Both the position numbers and the translations under genes were made by a program. Under the pieces are notes generated by a model. The model worked only from the letters and a program-made list of their open reading frames with translations. It did no database searches and was not told where the DNA came from. Positions 1-10,510 of a DNA stretch of 64,000 nucleotides are shown piece by piece (position 1 is the stretch's first letter; every line of letters starts with the position of its first letter). The DNA comes from Sugiyamaella lignohabitans (taxonomy: Eukaryota; Ascomycota; Dipodascomycetes; Dipodascales; Trichomonascaceae), in assembly GCF_001640025.1 (NCBI RefSeq), contig NC_031672.1, positions 5,704,001-5,768,000 of the forward strand, given 5' to 3'.

Positions 1-406
1 CGGTGGCCAGTGGATTTGTAATATCTTCAGGTGCCGTGGGATCAGGAATAGGAGAGCCTGAAGAAGTTGTAGGCCGAGAATTGGTCGCACCACCTGCGAC
101 ATCGTCAGAGACAGGGGCTTGATCGACATCTTTCTCCGCAGCTTTATCAGCTTTTGTTTCATTAGACTCGACTACCCCATCCGAGTTATCAGCTGAAGTA
201 GCAGTTCCACTCTTCTCGGCTGTTCCCTTCTTTTGCTCAAGTTTTGGATCAGTAGCATATAACCTAGTAAACATGAGATGGCGTTGCTGAAGTCTTGTTC
301 CAGGGGTTCTGGCGTCCGTAATCGTTGTCATGACACGACAGGAGCTGGTCCGTGCTATTCGACACAGTCCAGCCCCTGATACTAAATATCGCATCGCAAT
401 TGACAT
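1..406 (-). CDS. Mitochondrially targeted protein, N-terminal part (runs off the window)
   Basis: An open frame runs from an ATG at 406-404 to the left window edge with no stop, giving 135 residues. The first 50 or so residues are rich in Arg, Ser and Thr and lack acidic residues except one Asp, like a matrix presequence. An RLYAT motif gives a plausible processing site. A low-complexity, charged linker rich in Ala, Asp, Glu, Lys, Ser and Thr follows. No catalytic domain lies inside the window, so the product is not identified. Membrane-anchored proteases or assembly factors of the inner membrane often have such a presequence plus linker, but nothing here selects among them. The gene is divergent from NAR1. 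Confidence 0.6.
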   Translation of the reverse strand, partial: MSIAMRYLVSGAGLCRIARTSSCRVMTTITDARTPGTRLQQRHLMFTRLYATDPKLEQKKGTAEKSGTATSADNSDGVVESNETKADKAAEKDVDQAPVSDDVAGGATNSRPTTSSGSPIPDPTAPEDITNPLAT

Positions 407-1282
407 TGTCTACGTCAGGAAACGAATTGCTCAAAATAAAGTATGAAGAGAACAAACAAGCTTAAGTTCACGGTATGGATCGTGGTTGGGGTTGAGATCT
501 GCGATGGAGCGATAAGATTGCTGCTGCTGTGGGTAGTTAGTGGAGCTGTGGTCCTAATGTTTGCTCTTGATCAATCATCAGATCGGACTATTGCTAAGAG
601 TGAGAAAATCTTTTTAGCGAGTCTACATGTGTTTCTGGTGTTAATTGGTTAGATTAATTCTTTAGTATAAATATAAAAATACTTTATGGCAACTGGTATC
701 AGAGCATATGCTCCCCTGATTTTCTGTATGCATGATGTAATTTATCTGTAGATAGTGAATATTTCATCCATATATGATAGAAAATTTGCACACACTCAAT
801 ACAACGTAATCATAAGACTTAGAACCGTTTTGTCACTATTCCGAGTTCCAGACACTCTTCAAATGTTTATCGAACTTGCCTTAGGTTGTATTTCCTTTCG
901 ACGCAGTCATTCGCTTATCAGTAGACCCTGCATTTTTCTGAGATAAAGAAGTGCATACCTGCTAAACTAACTGGCAACAACAAAACCAAAAAAAAAAACC
1001 AAATTATACTAACAACCCTGCTATCCAACCAGTACCAAAACGTTACTAATATATCGCAAACCGTCAATGAATTCTCAGAGTGGGCCTCTGCCAAGTGGAA
1101 CCTATTCCACAACGTTATCAGCAGCCCCACCGAATGCGGCGTCCGATCAGAATCGTGTGATTTCAAATCCATCTGACATGCAGATGCAGATCGCAATTTG
1201 ACTCTTATTAATTTACCAGTGAAACTCGTTTTCAGTCTTATTTATTTATTCAGGACAGAACGAGATAGACTCGTTATTCAAT
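407..1282. other. Divergent intergenic region
   Basis: About 880 bp separate the left-edge gene from NAR1. Only short open frames without recognisable domains are present. It presumably holds both promoters. I see no RNA gene, hairpin element or clear operator here. Confidence 0.5.
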
Positions 1283-2854
1283 ATGAGTACTATTTTGTCT
1301 GCGGACGACCTGAATGACTTCATATCACCAGGAGTGGCGTGTATCAAGCCTGTAGAGGTTGAAAAGTCGAATGAAACGGGACGAGCAGAGATTGAAATTG
1401 GTATAGATGGCATTCCTATGGAAGTGTCACAAGATAGCGGCGAGAAAAAGTCATTGAAATCAGCACAGATCAGTCTTAGTGACTGTTTGGCATGTAGTGG
1501 TTGTATAACTTCAGCAGAAACAGTACTGGTTTCGATGCAGAGCCACAGTGAGGTTCTATCTGCTCTAGAGAAGAACAGTCAGTTACCAGTAACCAGTCCC
1601 GACAGAAAGATCTTTGTTGCTTCTATCAGTCACCAAGTACGAGTCTCACTAGCAGCAGCGTTTGATCTGTCTGTTTCTGAAGTTGATAACAAACTACGAG
1701 ACCTACTAGTGACGAGGCTTGGATTCAGATATGTCATTGGTACTGAGATAGGGCGGGCTATAGCACTTGAACACGCAGCAATCGAAGTTTCTGAGAAATC
1801 TAGTGGTACAGGACCAGTACTCTGTAGCTCATGTCCAGGATGGACATGCTACGTAGAAAAGACACATGCTCATATGATTCCATACCTATCAAAAGTCAAG
1901 TCCGCTCAGCAAATCACCGGTACCTTGATCAAAGAAATTATATCCAGACAAACAGGTATCAAAAAGAACAATATATACCATGTGAGCATAATGCCGTGTT
2001 TCGACAAGAAACTCGAGGCGGCACGAGCAGAGTTTGGCGAAGGTAATGCCGACTCGGAGGACGAGGTGCGCGATGTGGACTGTGTTATTACGTCCAAAGA
2101 AATCGTCCAGCTTTTAATTGAAAAGGATATTCCCTTCGAGTCGCTGTCATCTCAGACACTTCCCCAACTATCAGAAAAAGCACTTTCTCCTGACGGATGG
2201 CCATACCAACACCAGTGGTTATCTCACCAGGGAACATCATCAGGAGGATACCTCGAACATGTGATTGCACGACTTATCCACACCAGAAGCAAAAACCCGT
2301 CCAACACAAGCATCCAGGTTATTCCTGGCAAAAACGCCGACATTGTCGAGTACCACGTGCAAGAAGACGGCCAGACTATTGCTCGAGTAGCACAAATCTA
2401 CGGTTTCAGAAACATCCAGAACCTAGTGCGAAAACTCAAACCAGCCTCTTCATCTGCATCAGGAGCGGTCAGAAAATCCCGAGTTGTAGTCTCACGACGG
2501 GCAGCATCATCAGCAAACGGTACACACAACTCCATCGTGGCTACTCAAGACCCCTCGAAACTGGACTACGTCGAAGTCATGGCGTGTCCTGGCGGGTGTA
2601 TCAACGGCGGCGGTCAAATCGGCAAACCCGACACTGTCACTGCCAAAGAATGGAAAGATAAACTCGAGCATCTCTACTCAGCCATCGCCCAAACAGAGAT
2701 CACAAGAGCTCAAACCAACCAATGGATCGAGCAACTATGGCTGGCATCTCACCCCACCGACATGTCACGCCTACTCACCGCCAACTACCAGGCCATCGCA
2801 CCACCAGAACCCACCGAGTCCACAGCCGCCATCACTCTAGGTACCAAGTGGTAG
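1283..2854 (+). CDS. NAR1: Cytosolic Fe-S cluster assembly factor Nar1 (iron-hydrogenase-like)
   Basis: The 523-residue product matches the Nar1/NARFL family, which acts in the cytosolic iron-sulfur assembly (CIA) machinery to pass 4Fe-4S clusters to cytosolic and nuclear apoproteins. The N-terminal cluster ligands are visible as C20 followed by C68, C71 and C74 in a CLACSGC motif. The hydrogenase-like core keeps C181 and C184 (CSSCPGW), C239 (MPCF) and C435/C439 (ACPGGC). Length is close to the usual 490-530 residues, the ATG at 1283 fits the family N-terminus, and no intron is needed. A hairpin repeat begins 72 bp after the stop. Family assignment is very secure; function is inferred from the family. 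Confidence 0.95.
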   Translation: MSTILSADDLNDFISPGVACIKPVEVEKSNETGRAEIEIGIDGIPMEVSQDSGEKKSLKSAQISLSDCLACSGCITSAETVLVSMQSHSEVLSALEKNSQLPVTSPDRKIFVASISHQVRVSLAAAFDLSVSEVDNKLRDLLVTRLGFRYVIGTEIGRAIALEHAAIEVSEKSSGTGPVLCSSCPGWTCYVEKTHAHMIPYLSKVKSAQQITGTLIKEIISRQTGIKKNNIYHVSIMPCFDKKLEAARAEFGEGNADSEDEVRDVDCVITSKEIVQLLIEKDIPFESLSSQTLPQLSEKALSPDGWPYQHQWLSHQGTSSGGYLEHVIARLIHTRSKNPSNTSIQVIPGKNADIVEYHVQEDGQTIARVAQIYGFRNIQNLVRKLKPASSSASGAVRKSRVVVSRRAASSANGTHNSIVATQDPSKLDYVEVMACPGGCINGGGQIGKPDTVTAKEWKDKLEHLYSAIAQTEITRAQTNQWIEQLWLASHPTDMSRLLTANYQAIAPPEPTESTAAITLGTKW

Positions 2855-2925
2855 CACCACTCCCATTGCATTATATTTATAGCATTCTACTTCTACTCTG
2901 GGGACCGACCCCGCTGACAGATACT

Positions 2926-3089
2926 GCCTCCGGCGGCTGGGGCTCCGCCCCAGACCCCACTGCTCCTCTCGCTACGCTCGAGTCGGGCGTCGAGGAGCCA
3001 GCAGAGCTCATACAACACGGTCCAAGCCCCGACTCGAGCGAAGCGAGAGGAGCAATGGGGTCTGGGGCAACGCCCCAGCCGCCGGAGGC
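2926..3089. repeat. GC-rich hairpin element, inward inverted pair (locus 1)
   Basis: Two units face each other. Each holds a CTGGGGC/GCCCCAG hairpin, with loop TCC on the left and AAC on the right, and a distal CTCGAG-containing hairpin. The loops of the two arms are not complementary copies, so the arms are not a simple recent inverted duplication. It starts 72 bp after the NAR1 stop. Confidence 0.9.
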
Positions 3090-5676
3090 CTGTCTGACCC
3101 CCACGCACAAACTCAGGGGAAATATTCCGGGTACGGGGTAGCGATAGCGGGACTATTCGGGCTGGCGGCCGCCGGGGCCGGTGTGCAGGTGCAGATGGGC
3201 TTGAAAAATTTCAGGGCCTACGTGCGTGCTTCTGGCGGGCGGGCGTGGGTTGGATGGGCGGCTGCGGTTTGGTCCGGGATTTCGGGCGGGCGTTGGGTAG
3301 CAGGATTTACGGCCGGCAGCAGTCTCACAGACGAGACCGATATTTTTTTATTAGTAAGGTAACCAATTGCACAGCCAAAGGGCATCAGAACTGAGAGAAT
3401 GGCTCAAAGATATTTTTTGTAGTTTAACTCCGATCCATGCTGTGGCTGACTGGCTCGCTCGCTGGCAGTCCATCTCATCAGGACCCCCACTGATTAACAG
3501 GGATGTAACAGCCACGGGGTATGGGGTAGCATCGAGTGGACAGACCGGGCAGGTTGGTCGCTCGCTGTAGGAAAAGAATTACAGTCGATGCAGCAGCAGC
3601 AGGCTGCAGACCAACCGGCAGGCAGGCAGGCAGGAGTCCCCACCAATCGCACCCCTCGGCCGGGTTTGAGACCAGGGTTTACTTGACCCCCAATGAAACA
3701 GAGATCGGTCCAGTGTTTCCCGCCAATCTGCAGCCATGTACCGGATATAATACCGGCGCTCCCCAGATTTATAAGCGGGCCACGGCTATAAGCATACGCA
3801 CCTCGTCTACCAGAACAGGGCCTAACAAGCACAAGGAAACTGACTGACTGACAGCAGCCTGAATTGCTGGTCCAGTGGTGGGGTGAAAAAGTACATCTGC
3901 ATATATATAAGGAACAGGGCCTACAAACAAGAGTTTATAGCCGATTCACGACTTTTGTATAGCAATTTGTAAGTATTGGTTTTATGGATGAATTGAGGGA
4001 AATTGACAGAGATTACGGGTATATGGGTTTGCAATTGCAATTAAAGAGGGAATTGGGTTAATTGGGATATACCCGTTTGTGAATGTTAGAGGGGTTGACA
4101 GAGATGGGTTTGTGGATGCTAGAGGGGTTGACAAAGATGGGTTTGTTAGAAGGTTGGGATGGGTTGTAGAGGGATACTGGGTTAGTAAGTTGTTTTTAGA
4201 TGTGGTGGAGGTCGATATAATGGAGAAAACAGTTTTAAAAGTGCAATGATACAGGTTCTGATCCAAGTTTTAGAAGTGGCGGTGATATGGATGTATACTG
4301 TACTATAGTGTAGACTATAGCGTCGGAGATGTATGTATCAACTGTAGTAGATGATACAATGATACAATTGCAACAACAAATTGTAGCAGGAGTCAATTGG
4401 CTCATTTAATGGCCTCAATTCTTTCATCTATTATATCTAGTACTCTGTTACATTTGTTTTGTTACACCCTGAATATCATACCTCCACTCCTTAACATCAC
4501 CCTTTAAAGCGACTGGTGTTATATCACCAAATGACAATTGTATTATTGCATTAAATATCTCTGTTACGGCTCACAACCCAGTGTGAGCCCTGTGCCTCAC
4601 TCAACGTCAATCAACATTGCATTATTTCCGGCGCAAAACGACCTGCGGCAAAATTGGATCAGTTCTCCGATAAACTCAATCAATCGAGACCCCCTGTGAG
4701 TTAGCGATCTAGCGAGCGAGTGAGTGAGGAGCGAGCGATATGTTCAGTTGCGACGCTTGTGAACAGATGCGGAATTAAACTCCACCGCCTTTGTCAATTG
4801 AGTGTGTGAGTTTATCTTGAGAACTAGTGGCTTTTGCTGGCTGCTTAGACATGGTTGACTAAAAATGCTAGTGTTGCTAATATTTTACTGTACAGTGATA
4901 ATAGCATTTGAGCAGCCCTTTTTCCCAGCCAATTTAGCCTCACTGGCTGGCTGGCACCGGTTTCAGATGCAATAATCGCTTTTTGTATGTACGGAATATT
5001 CTACGGCAGATATGCCAAGAAGAGAGCAGCAGAGCATGCTTGATTTTTTATCGGGCCTTTTGTTATCTATCTTGGGATATGTAGAAGTGAATTCGATACC
5101 CATCAGGCCATTGAACCAATGGGCATTAAACCTGCTATTGAGCCCATGAGCCCATGAGCCCAAGAACCCAAGAACCTAATAGCCCAAATACCAGGTGCTG
5201 CTAATGTCTAGCGATCGGAACACATGCGTCCCGGCCCCACATTTGGATTTCTCCCAAGCCACAGCTGTAGGAGCTGCTGCTGCTTAAACACCCCTCTTAT
5301 ACCCAAAAACCCATCGACCCGTATCTCCCGCTGCTGGCTGAGACGATCGCACCAGCCAAAACCTGACGCTTATGCACCCAACACTAGTCCGACTGTTGCT
5401 TGTGATAAAAAGTATATAACGGCAGATACACCCAGCAGCCCATTGTTCTCCAATATCTGCTGACGGGGTGTTATTTTCCAGTACCACTCGATTAATTACT
5501 AACACGTGTTTAAGAATTGAGGTTCCCAGACTCAATTACTGTTTGTTTGATAGTCAATTGCCTCTTATTTGATACAAGTACCAGCCGCCGAAACCAGTCG
5601 CACACTGCACATCTCGGCTCGCAACGGACATTTGACGACCTGAACCACAGGCTGCAATAAAAACTAGATTCACAAA
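3090..5676. other. 2.6 kb intergenic region, no convincing gene
   Basis: No open frame here has a recognisable domain. The first half is GC-rich with a (GGCA)n run near 3620-3635; the second half is AT-rich. A 33-bp unit is repeated twice in tandem at 4084-4116 and 4117-4149. In the reverse frame this encodes two imperfect 11-residue repeats inside a 94-codon frame at 3982-4266, which I do not call a gene. Short direct repeats of a GAGCCCAT type lie near 5134-5175. The right end should contain the ZWF1 promoter. Confidence 0.5.
4084..4149. repeat. Two-copy 33-bp tandem repeat
   Basis: The two adjacent copies differ at a few positions, and each contains the core AGAGGGGTTGACA. A period of 33 bp keeps reading frame, but no supported gene spans it. 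Confidence 0.6.
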
Positions 5677-7500
5677 ATGGGCTCTGAAATCGCCGAGGGA
5701 ACCATCCCTGCCGACGCTGTTGTCGAATTCAAGAAGAATGTCACTATTATCGTTCTAGGAGCCTCGGGTGACTTGGCCAAGAAGAAGACCTTCCCTGCAT
5801 TGTTCGGTTTGGTACGTTCACTATCTGGCGGGGGTGGGTGTGCCTCCGGCGGCTGGGGCTGCGCCCCAGACCCCACTGCTCCTCTCGCTTCGCTCGAGTC
5901 GTTGCGTCGACGGTCACGGCCAACTCCTGCGAAGCAGGAGCTACTGGGTCTGGGGCAGAGACCCAGCTGCCGGAGGAATAATTTCCCCCCTGAAAAATCT
6001 CTTGCGAAGCAAGAGCCACGGGGTCTGGGGCGGAGCCCCAGCCGCCGGAGGCACCCCCTGGCCCGCAAGAGCACCCACTAACAGAAATTGTAGTATCGCA
6101 ATGGTTTGCTGCCCCAGTCGGTCAACATCGTGGGTTATGCCCGTACTGTTATGGACGAGGAGGAGTATAAGAAGAGGCTGTCGTCCAACTTTAAGTTGTT
6201 CGATGATAACTCGAAGAAACAGGCCAAGGAGTTTCTTGAACTGTGTACCTATGTTCATGGTAAATATGACGAGGATGCCGGGTTCCAGGATTTGGAAAAG
6301 CATGTGCGTGAGTTGGAAAAGCCTTCTCTTGATAAGGGCTTGAAGAGGGACAGATTATATTATTTGGCACTTCCACCCTCTGTATTCGGCACAGTCACCG
6401 CTCACTTGAAGAAGAACAACTACCCCGGTGACGAGGGTCATGCCAAGGTCATTATCGAAAAGCCCTTCGGCCACGATTTAGAGTCGTCGCGTGTGCTGCA
6501 GAAGGCCATTGCTCCTGTATGGACCGAGGACGAGGTATACCGTATTGACCACTATCTTGGTAAGGAAATGGTCAAGAACATTCTTGCTCTGCGATTTGCC
6601 AACCAGTTTTTCAACGCCTCATGGAACCGTCAAAACATTGCTTGTGTACAGATCTCGTTTAAGGAACCATTTGGTACTGAGGGACGTGGTGGTTATTTCG
6701 ATGAGATCGGAATTATCCGAGATGTCATGCAAAACCACTTATTGCAAGTGTTGTCGTTGATTGCTATGGAGAGACCTGTTTCGTTTGCTCCTGAAGATAT
6801 TCGTGACGAAAAGGTCAAGGTGTTAAAGGCCATTCCTCCTATTGAGCTTTCACAGACTATATTGGGACAATACGACCGATCCGAGGACGGAGCCAAGCCC
6901 GCTTATACTGATGATGAGACAGTTCCTAAGGGATCCAAGGCCGTGACTTTTGCTGCTTTGCAATTGTCGATCAACAACGACAGATGGGAGGGTGTTCCAT
7001 TTATTCTCAAGGCCGGTAAGGCTCTTGACGAGGCCAAGGTCGAGATCCGTATTCAATTCAAAGATGTGGCTCAGGGCATTTTCCAGAACATTGCTCGTAA
7101 CGAGCTTGTATTGAGAATCCAGCCCAAGGAAGCCATCTATCTCAAGATGAACGCCAAGTACCCTGGTTTGGGAACTCGTACTGTTGTGACCGACCTTGAT
7201 TTGTCGTACCACCGCCGTTACTCGGACCTCAAGATCCCTGAGGCCTATGAAGCTCTGATTCTCGACGCTCTCAAGGGCGACCACTCGAACTTCGTGCGCG
7301 ACGATGAGCTCGACGTTTCCTGGAAGATCTTCACTCCCTTACTACACAAAATCGACTCCAAGGACGAAGATGTCAAGGTCGAAAAGTACGCCTACGGCTC
7401 GCGCGGTCCTGCCAGCGTCAACCAGTTCCTTGCCGACCGAGGCTACGTCCGAGACAACACTAAGAGCTACCAGTGGCCTGTCACCAAGGGCAACCTCTAA
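5677..7500 (+). CDS. ZWF1: Glucose-6-phosphate 1-dehydrogenase, two exons (5677-5811, 6094-7500)
   Basis: The product is the cytosolic enzyme that oxidises glucose-6-phosphate with NADP+, the first step of the oxidative pentose phosphate pathway and a main source of NADPH. Exon 1 encodes 45 residues with the nucleotide-binding motif GASGDLAKKK at 28-37 and ends FGL. Exon 2 continues in frame with YRNGLLP, as in other G6PDs, giving 513 residues against about 505 in Saccharomyces. The substrate and catalytic motif RIDHYLGKE lies at 195-203, and EKPFG precedes it. Splicing is phase 0, with donor GTACGT, branch CACTAAC and acceptor TAG. A CTG codon at 6589-6591 encodes a conserved leucine, which supports the standard code. 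A hairpin element follows 88 bp after the stop. Confidence 0.96.
5812..6093 (+). other. ZWF1 intron, mostly made of a hairpin element
   Basis: This 282-nt intron has donor GTACGT at 5812, a CACTAAC branch site ending near 6082 and acceptor TAG at 6091-6093. Removing it restores the conserved FGL-YRNGLLP junction. About 211 of its 282 nt are the GC-rich hairpin element at 5842-6052, leaving little more than the splice signals. Confidence 0.9.
5842..6052. repeat. GC-rich hairpin element with three units, inside the ZWF1 intron (locus 2)
   Basis: One forward unit (proximal loop TGC) is followed by two reverse units. Their distal hairpins are CTCCTGC-GAA-GCAGGAG (5924-5940) and CTCTTGC-GAA-GCAAGAG (5999-6015), two perfectly paired stems that differ by one compensated base pair. 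The middle unit has a mismatch in its proximal stem. The transcribed intron could fold into a large GC-rich structure between the splice sites. Confidence 0.9.
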
Positions 7501-7587
7501 TCGCGGTGGTCCCTGTCATCCGTTAATATTTTTATTGTCTTTTCTGCTTGCAATATAAGTGTGTTAAAAGTGTCTTGTGCCCGGCCT

Positions 7588-7840
7588 GCCTCCGGCGGCT
7601 GGGGCTCCGCCCCAGACCCTGGTGGCTCCTCTCGCTGCGCTCGAGTCGGTTCGTCGACGTGGTTTAGACTGCCTCGGGCCGCCCCAGACCCTGACTACTC
7701 CTCCCGCTTCGTTCGAGTCGTTGCGTGGTGAGTCGTGCCAGCTTCAGGGACTGAACGGACAGCCTGTTTCCCCCTCGCACGACTCGAGCGCAGCGAGAGG
7801 AGCAACCAGGGTCTGGGGCGGAGCCCCAGCCGCCGGAGGC
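7588..7840. repeat. GC-rich hairpin element between convergent ZWF1 and GNA1 (locus 3)
   Basis: The forward arm at the left (loop TCC) and reverse arm at the right (loop GGA) have intact proximal hairpins. A degenerate extra forward unit lies near 7670-7715. It sits 88 bp from the ZWF1 stop and 120 bp from the GNA1 stop. Confidence 0.9.
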
Positions 7841-7959
7841 AGACCCGGACCGTGTGAAATAGTGTAATTAGGATCCTTGATTAAATATATACCCAGAAAA
7901 TGCAAAACAAACAAAACAAATGCAAAATTATATGACAGAAAATGATGGTGACTCAATGG

Positions 7960-8532
7960 TTAGAGCGAGGGCTTGGGGATCTCGCCGAACTTGAGCGACA
8001 TCTCGACACCGACACGCACGAAACCACACTTCTCGTAGAATCGCACGTTGTCTTCCGAGCAGTCGAGAATGACCTTGTATGCGCCTTGAGACTTGCCGAT
8101 GTCAGTCAGAGCGTGGATGATATGGAGTCCCAGCTTCTTGCCCTGTTCTGAACGGGCAACGGCAATGTCTTCGATATGGGTGACGTTACCACACTTGTGG
8201 ATGAGCTTTCTCTCAACAACGGCAGAGCCAACACCGACAACACGGTCAAACTCATTAACAATGACCAGCGTGAAATAAGTGTCGTTGTGCTTGAACCAGT
8301 AGTTGAATTGAGCCTCGAACTCCTCGCGTTGGATGTCTCCAACTGTGGTGAGAACCCGCAAAACGTCCAGAACACCACGGTCGTAGTCGGCAGCACGAAT
8401 GGGTCTCATGGTGTATCCAGCTGGAAGTTCGCGAGTCACGGATCTGGGAATGAGAGATGGGTGGAACAGAGGAATCTCCTTACTAGGAGGATAGTATGTG
8501 ACAGATGATGATGAAGCCATGGTAGTAGACAT
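7960..8532 (-). CDS. GNA1: Glucosamine-6-phosphate N-acetyltransferase
   Basis: The 190-residue GNAT-fold enzyme acetylates glucosamine-6-phosphate with acetyl-CoA, in the pathway to UDP-GlcNAc used for chitin, N-glycans and GPI anchors. The acetyl-CoA pyrophosphate loop is visible as QGKKLG at 130-135 after the EDIAVARSEQ strand, and the C-terminal FYEKCGF motif lies at 165-171. It is about 30 residues longer than Saccharomyces Gna1, the excess being an N-terminal Ser/Pro-rich extension; a second ATG at codon 5 is possible. The gene is convergent with ZWF1 across a hairpin element. The assignment is secure from the conserved core. Confidence 0.93.
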   Translation of the reverse strand: MSTTMASSSSVTYYPPSKEIPLFHPSLIPRSVTRELPAGYTMRPIRAADYDRGVLDVLRVLTTVGDIQREEFEAQFNYWFKHNDTYFTLVIVNEFDRVVGVGSAVVERKLIHKCGNVTHIEDIAVARSEQGKKLGLHIIHALTDIGKSQGAYKVILDCSEDNVRFYEKCGFVRVGVEMSLKFGEIPKPSL

Positions 8533-9610
8533 TGTGATTAAAAGATTGGTTTTGTTGAATGAATTAACTGTGACTTAGAAGAAAAGTTAATTGCAGTGAA
8601 TAGCGAGTGTTGTAAAAAAAAGAGCAGGTGTCAATGAAACGACTGTGAGACGATTTCCAAAAATCAGACTGTGTTTGACAAGTGCCTAAAAATAGTGTGT
8701 GTGTGGGTGTGTTTGCTTGTGAATAAACGAAAATATCGGTTAAACAAACGTAGTTAACGAAATGGATGAAAGTTAAGTTGAAAATGGATGCTAGTGCTAG
8801 TCATAACCGCCGGTTTATATAGTTGAGAGCCTCGTTTAGATCGAACTCAAAGTGCCTGTATTTTGGGCCTGATCTGGCAGCATGCGCCTGAGTGTAAATG
8901 GGTGGTGGGTCCTGCACGCTTATTTTTAGGTCATTTTGACTTAGCCAACAACGTAATTTCACTGGCTTGAAACAAAACAAATGCGAGGGCTCATTCTATC
9001 CTGCGGGTGTTAATTAACCCCTTAACACCTGTTTAGGCATGTGTTTTGCGCTTCTAAGCCCCCATTCCCGTCTTTTTTGCCCTGTCTCCTGGCCTACTGA
9101 TTAACAGCCCATCACTGTATCGAGGTTGGGATGTTTAACCGCTACCAGATTTAGCGGGTTTTCTCGCTGCGGCCTGTGAGATGTAGCTGGCCAGCTGCCA
9201 AGGTGCTTGTCAGATTACCCACACCATCAATGCATACATGGGCGGTGTTTGCTGCTAATTTTAGTACAAGGGGCTGGTTGATTCATGCAGCGAGGTTGGC
9301 TAAACCGCTGGAATCAGTCTGGAGGCATCACCTGCCAACCCGGCCACCAGCCACTCCGACATCCGACTCCACTCAATGCTTTAAATTTCTCGTTTCCCCA
9401 CTATTGGCACCCCGCGAGCATGACCCTGAGCCGGGTCATGCTCCGCCAATAGCATTGTTTGGCTGGTGGTTCCTGTATATTTTCACATGCCGTGGGTGCA
9501 TCCTGCCCGGCATGATGGCTAATGCCCCCCTCCCCCCTGTTGGTGAACGAGCATTGTAGTTTGCAATCGGGGGCCGGGGCCCTGATCCGCACGATTGTTC
9601 GTGCCATTTT
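8533..9610. other. Upstream region of GNA1, no gene seen
   Basis: A minus-strand TATATAAA lies near 8814-8821, about 280 bp upstream of the GNA1 ATG. A 52-bp interrupted palindrome (9401-9452) stands in the middle. The 127-codon frame at 9176-9559 has no recognisable domain and covers the palindrome, so it is not called. Confidence 0.45.
9401..9452. repeat. Perfect two-part palindrome (long hairpin)
   Basis: An outer 8-bp stem (CTATTGGC / GCCAATAG) and an inner 11-bp stem (GAGCATGACCC / GGGTCATGCTC) enclose a 6-nt loop, with an asymmetric internal loop of 7 against 1 nt between the stems. It is unrelated in sequence to the GC-rich element family. It could be a protein-binding palindrome, a terminator-like hairpin or the footprint of a lost element. 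Confidence 0.8.
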
Positions 9611-9663
9611 GCCTCCGGCGGCTGGGGCGCTGCCCCAGACCCCGTTGTGCTCGCTTCGCGAGC
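9611..9663 (+). repeat. Single GC-rich hairpin unit (locus 4)
   Basis: One forward unit has proximal hairpin CTGGGGC-GCT-GCCCCAG and a perfect distal hairpin GCTCGC-TTC-GCGAGC at 9649-9663. No partner arm is nearby; the closest unit is the opposite-facing one at 10511. It marks the minimal unit of the family. Confidence 0.88.
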
Positions 9664-10510
9664 TGCTTGTCGGGTCAGGGGTGGCCGTGTGTTTAGTGGA
9701 CTTGGCTGGTGAAGTTTGGTGTGTGCTTTTGTTTATTCATTTATGCATTGGTTGTACGGGGTTTGGCTGCATTATCGGATCGGGGTCGTGTTAATAGCTA
9801 GTAAATAACCCTGGTATTTGATGCACCAGTGAAACACTAAACTGAAACATCGAATCAGCCCCTCTTCCCCTCTTTCTAGGTGGTTCTTTGTCGTCCTGAG
9901 AACTTGTTTTGAATCTGCCTATAGCATTCAAAACACAATCATGTGCTCATACGCTGTTTCATGCCATGAACCATTCTTTGATTGCATCAGGAGTGGTAAA
10001 GATAATTTCTTAAGTCCAACCGCCAGTACTGAGGAACCTTGTAATGCTAACAAATAGAAAATTAACTGGTCCTGGAGTGATTCGTTTTTTACAATTGCGC
10101 ACACCAACGATATTCTTGCTCTCAAACTCAAGCTAGTTCTTAGAACAACTTGTCAATTGTTGTTGACAACTTTCATTCAGATGCCTGTATTATATCCCTT
10201 AGTATTTATCTCTCTATTTCTCTAAGAGTAATAGTAAGCTGGTTTCGATTAGGATCATCGATTTTTCAGTGCATCTTGAAGATCCCCTGCACGATAGGCC
10301 GATCACTACCCCTGAAATATCCCAACAGATTCTGCATGGTTTCTTCGGGTGATACTACTAATACCACCGAGCCAGTAAATTATTCACCGACTGGAGATGC
10401 ATACATACGACGTGTGTGGACAACAATCCCAGGTTTCAAATTTGTAGAATCAGCACCCAACTCTCATTGACCCTTTCGCTTCTTGTAGTTTCGTTGACGG
10501 TCCCAGCCAT
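9664..10510. other. Intergenic region, no gene seen
   Basis: About 850 bp of mixed composition with short open frames only. No RNA gene or repeat was recognised. Confidence 0.4.

Noticed and set aside
2926..3089. Inverted-repeat elements as IS or MITE transposons
   Set aside because: I see no transposase, no clear target-site duplication and variable arm order (inward, outward, single), so a hairpin-element family fits better.
2722..3141. Open frames across the GC-rich hairpin elements here and at other loci
   Set aside because: GC-rich palindromes lack stop codons in several frames. The translations (PPAAGAPPQT-type strings) recur at every copy on both strands and end at random.
3982..4266. 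94-codon reverse frame with two 11-residue repeats
   Set aside because: It is short, has no signal, domain or flanking gene signals, and arises from a 33-bp tandem duplication in intergenic DNA.
7946..7970. tRNA A-box-like sequence (CTCAATGGTTAGAGCG) at the 3' end of GNA1
   Set aside because: No B box, acceptor pairing or T-run follows; it overlaps the conserved end of GNA1.
9176..9559. 127-codon plus-strand frame upstream of hairpin unit 4
   Set aside because: It spans a perfect non-coding palindrome and has no recognisable domain or conserved composition.
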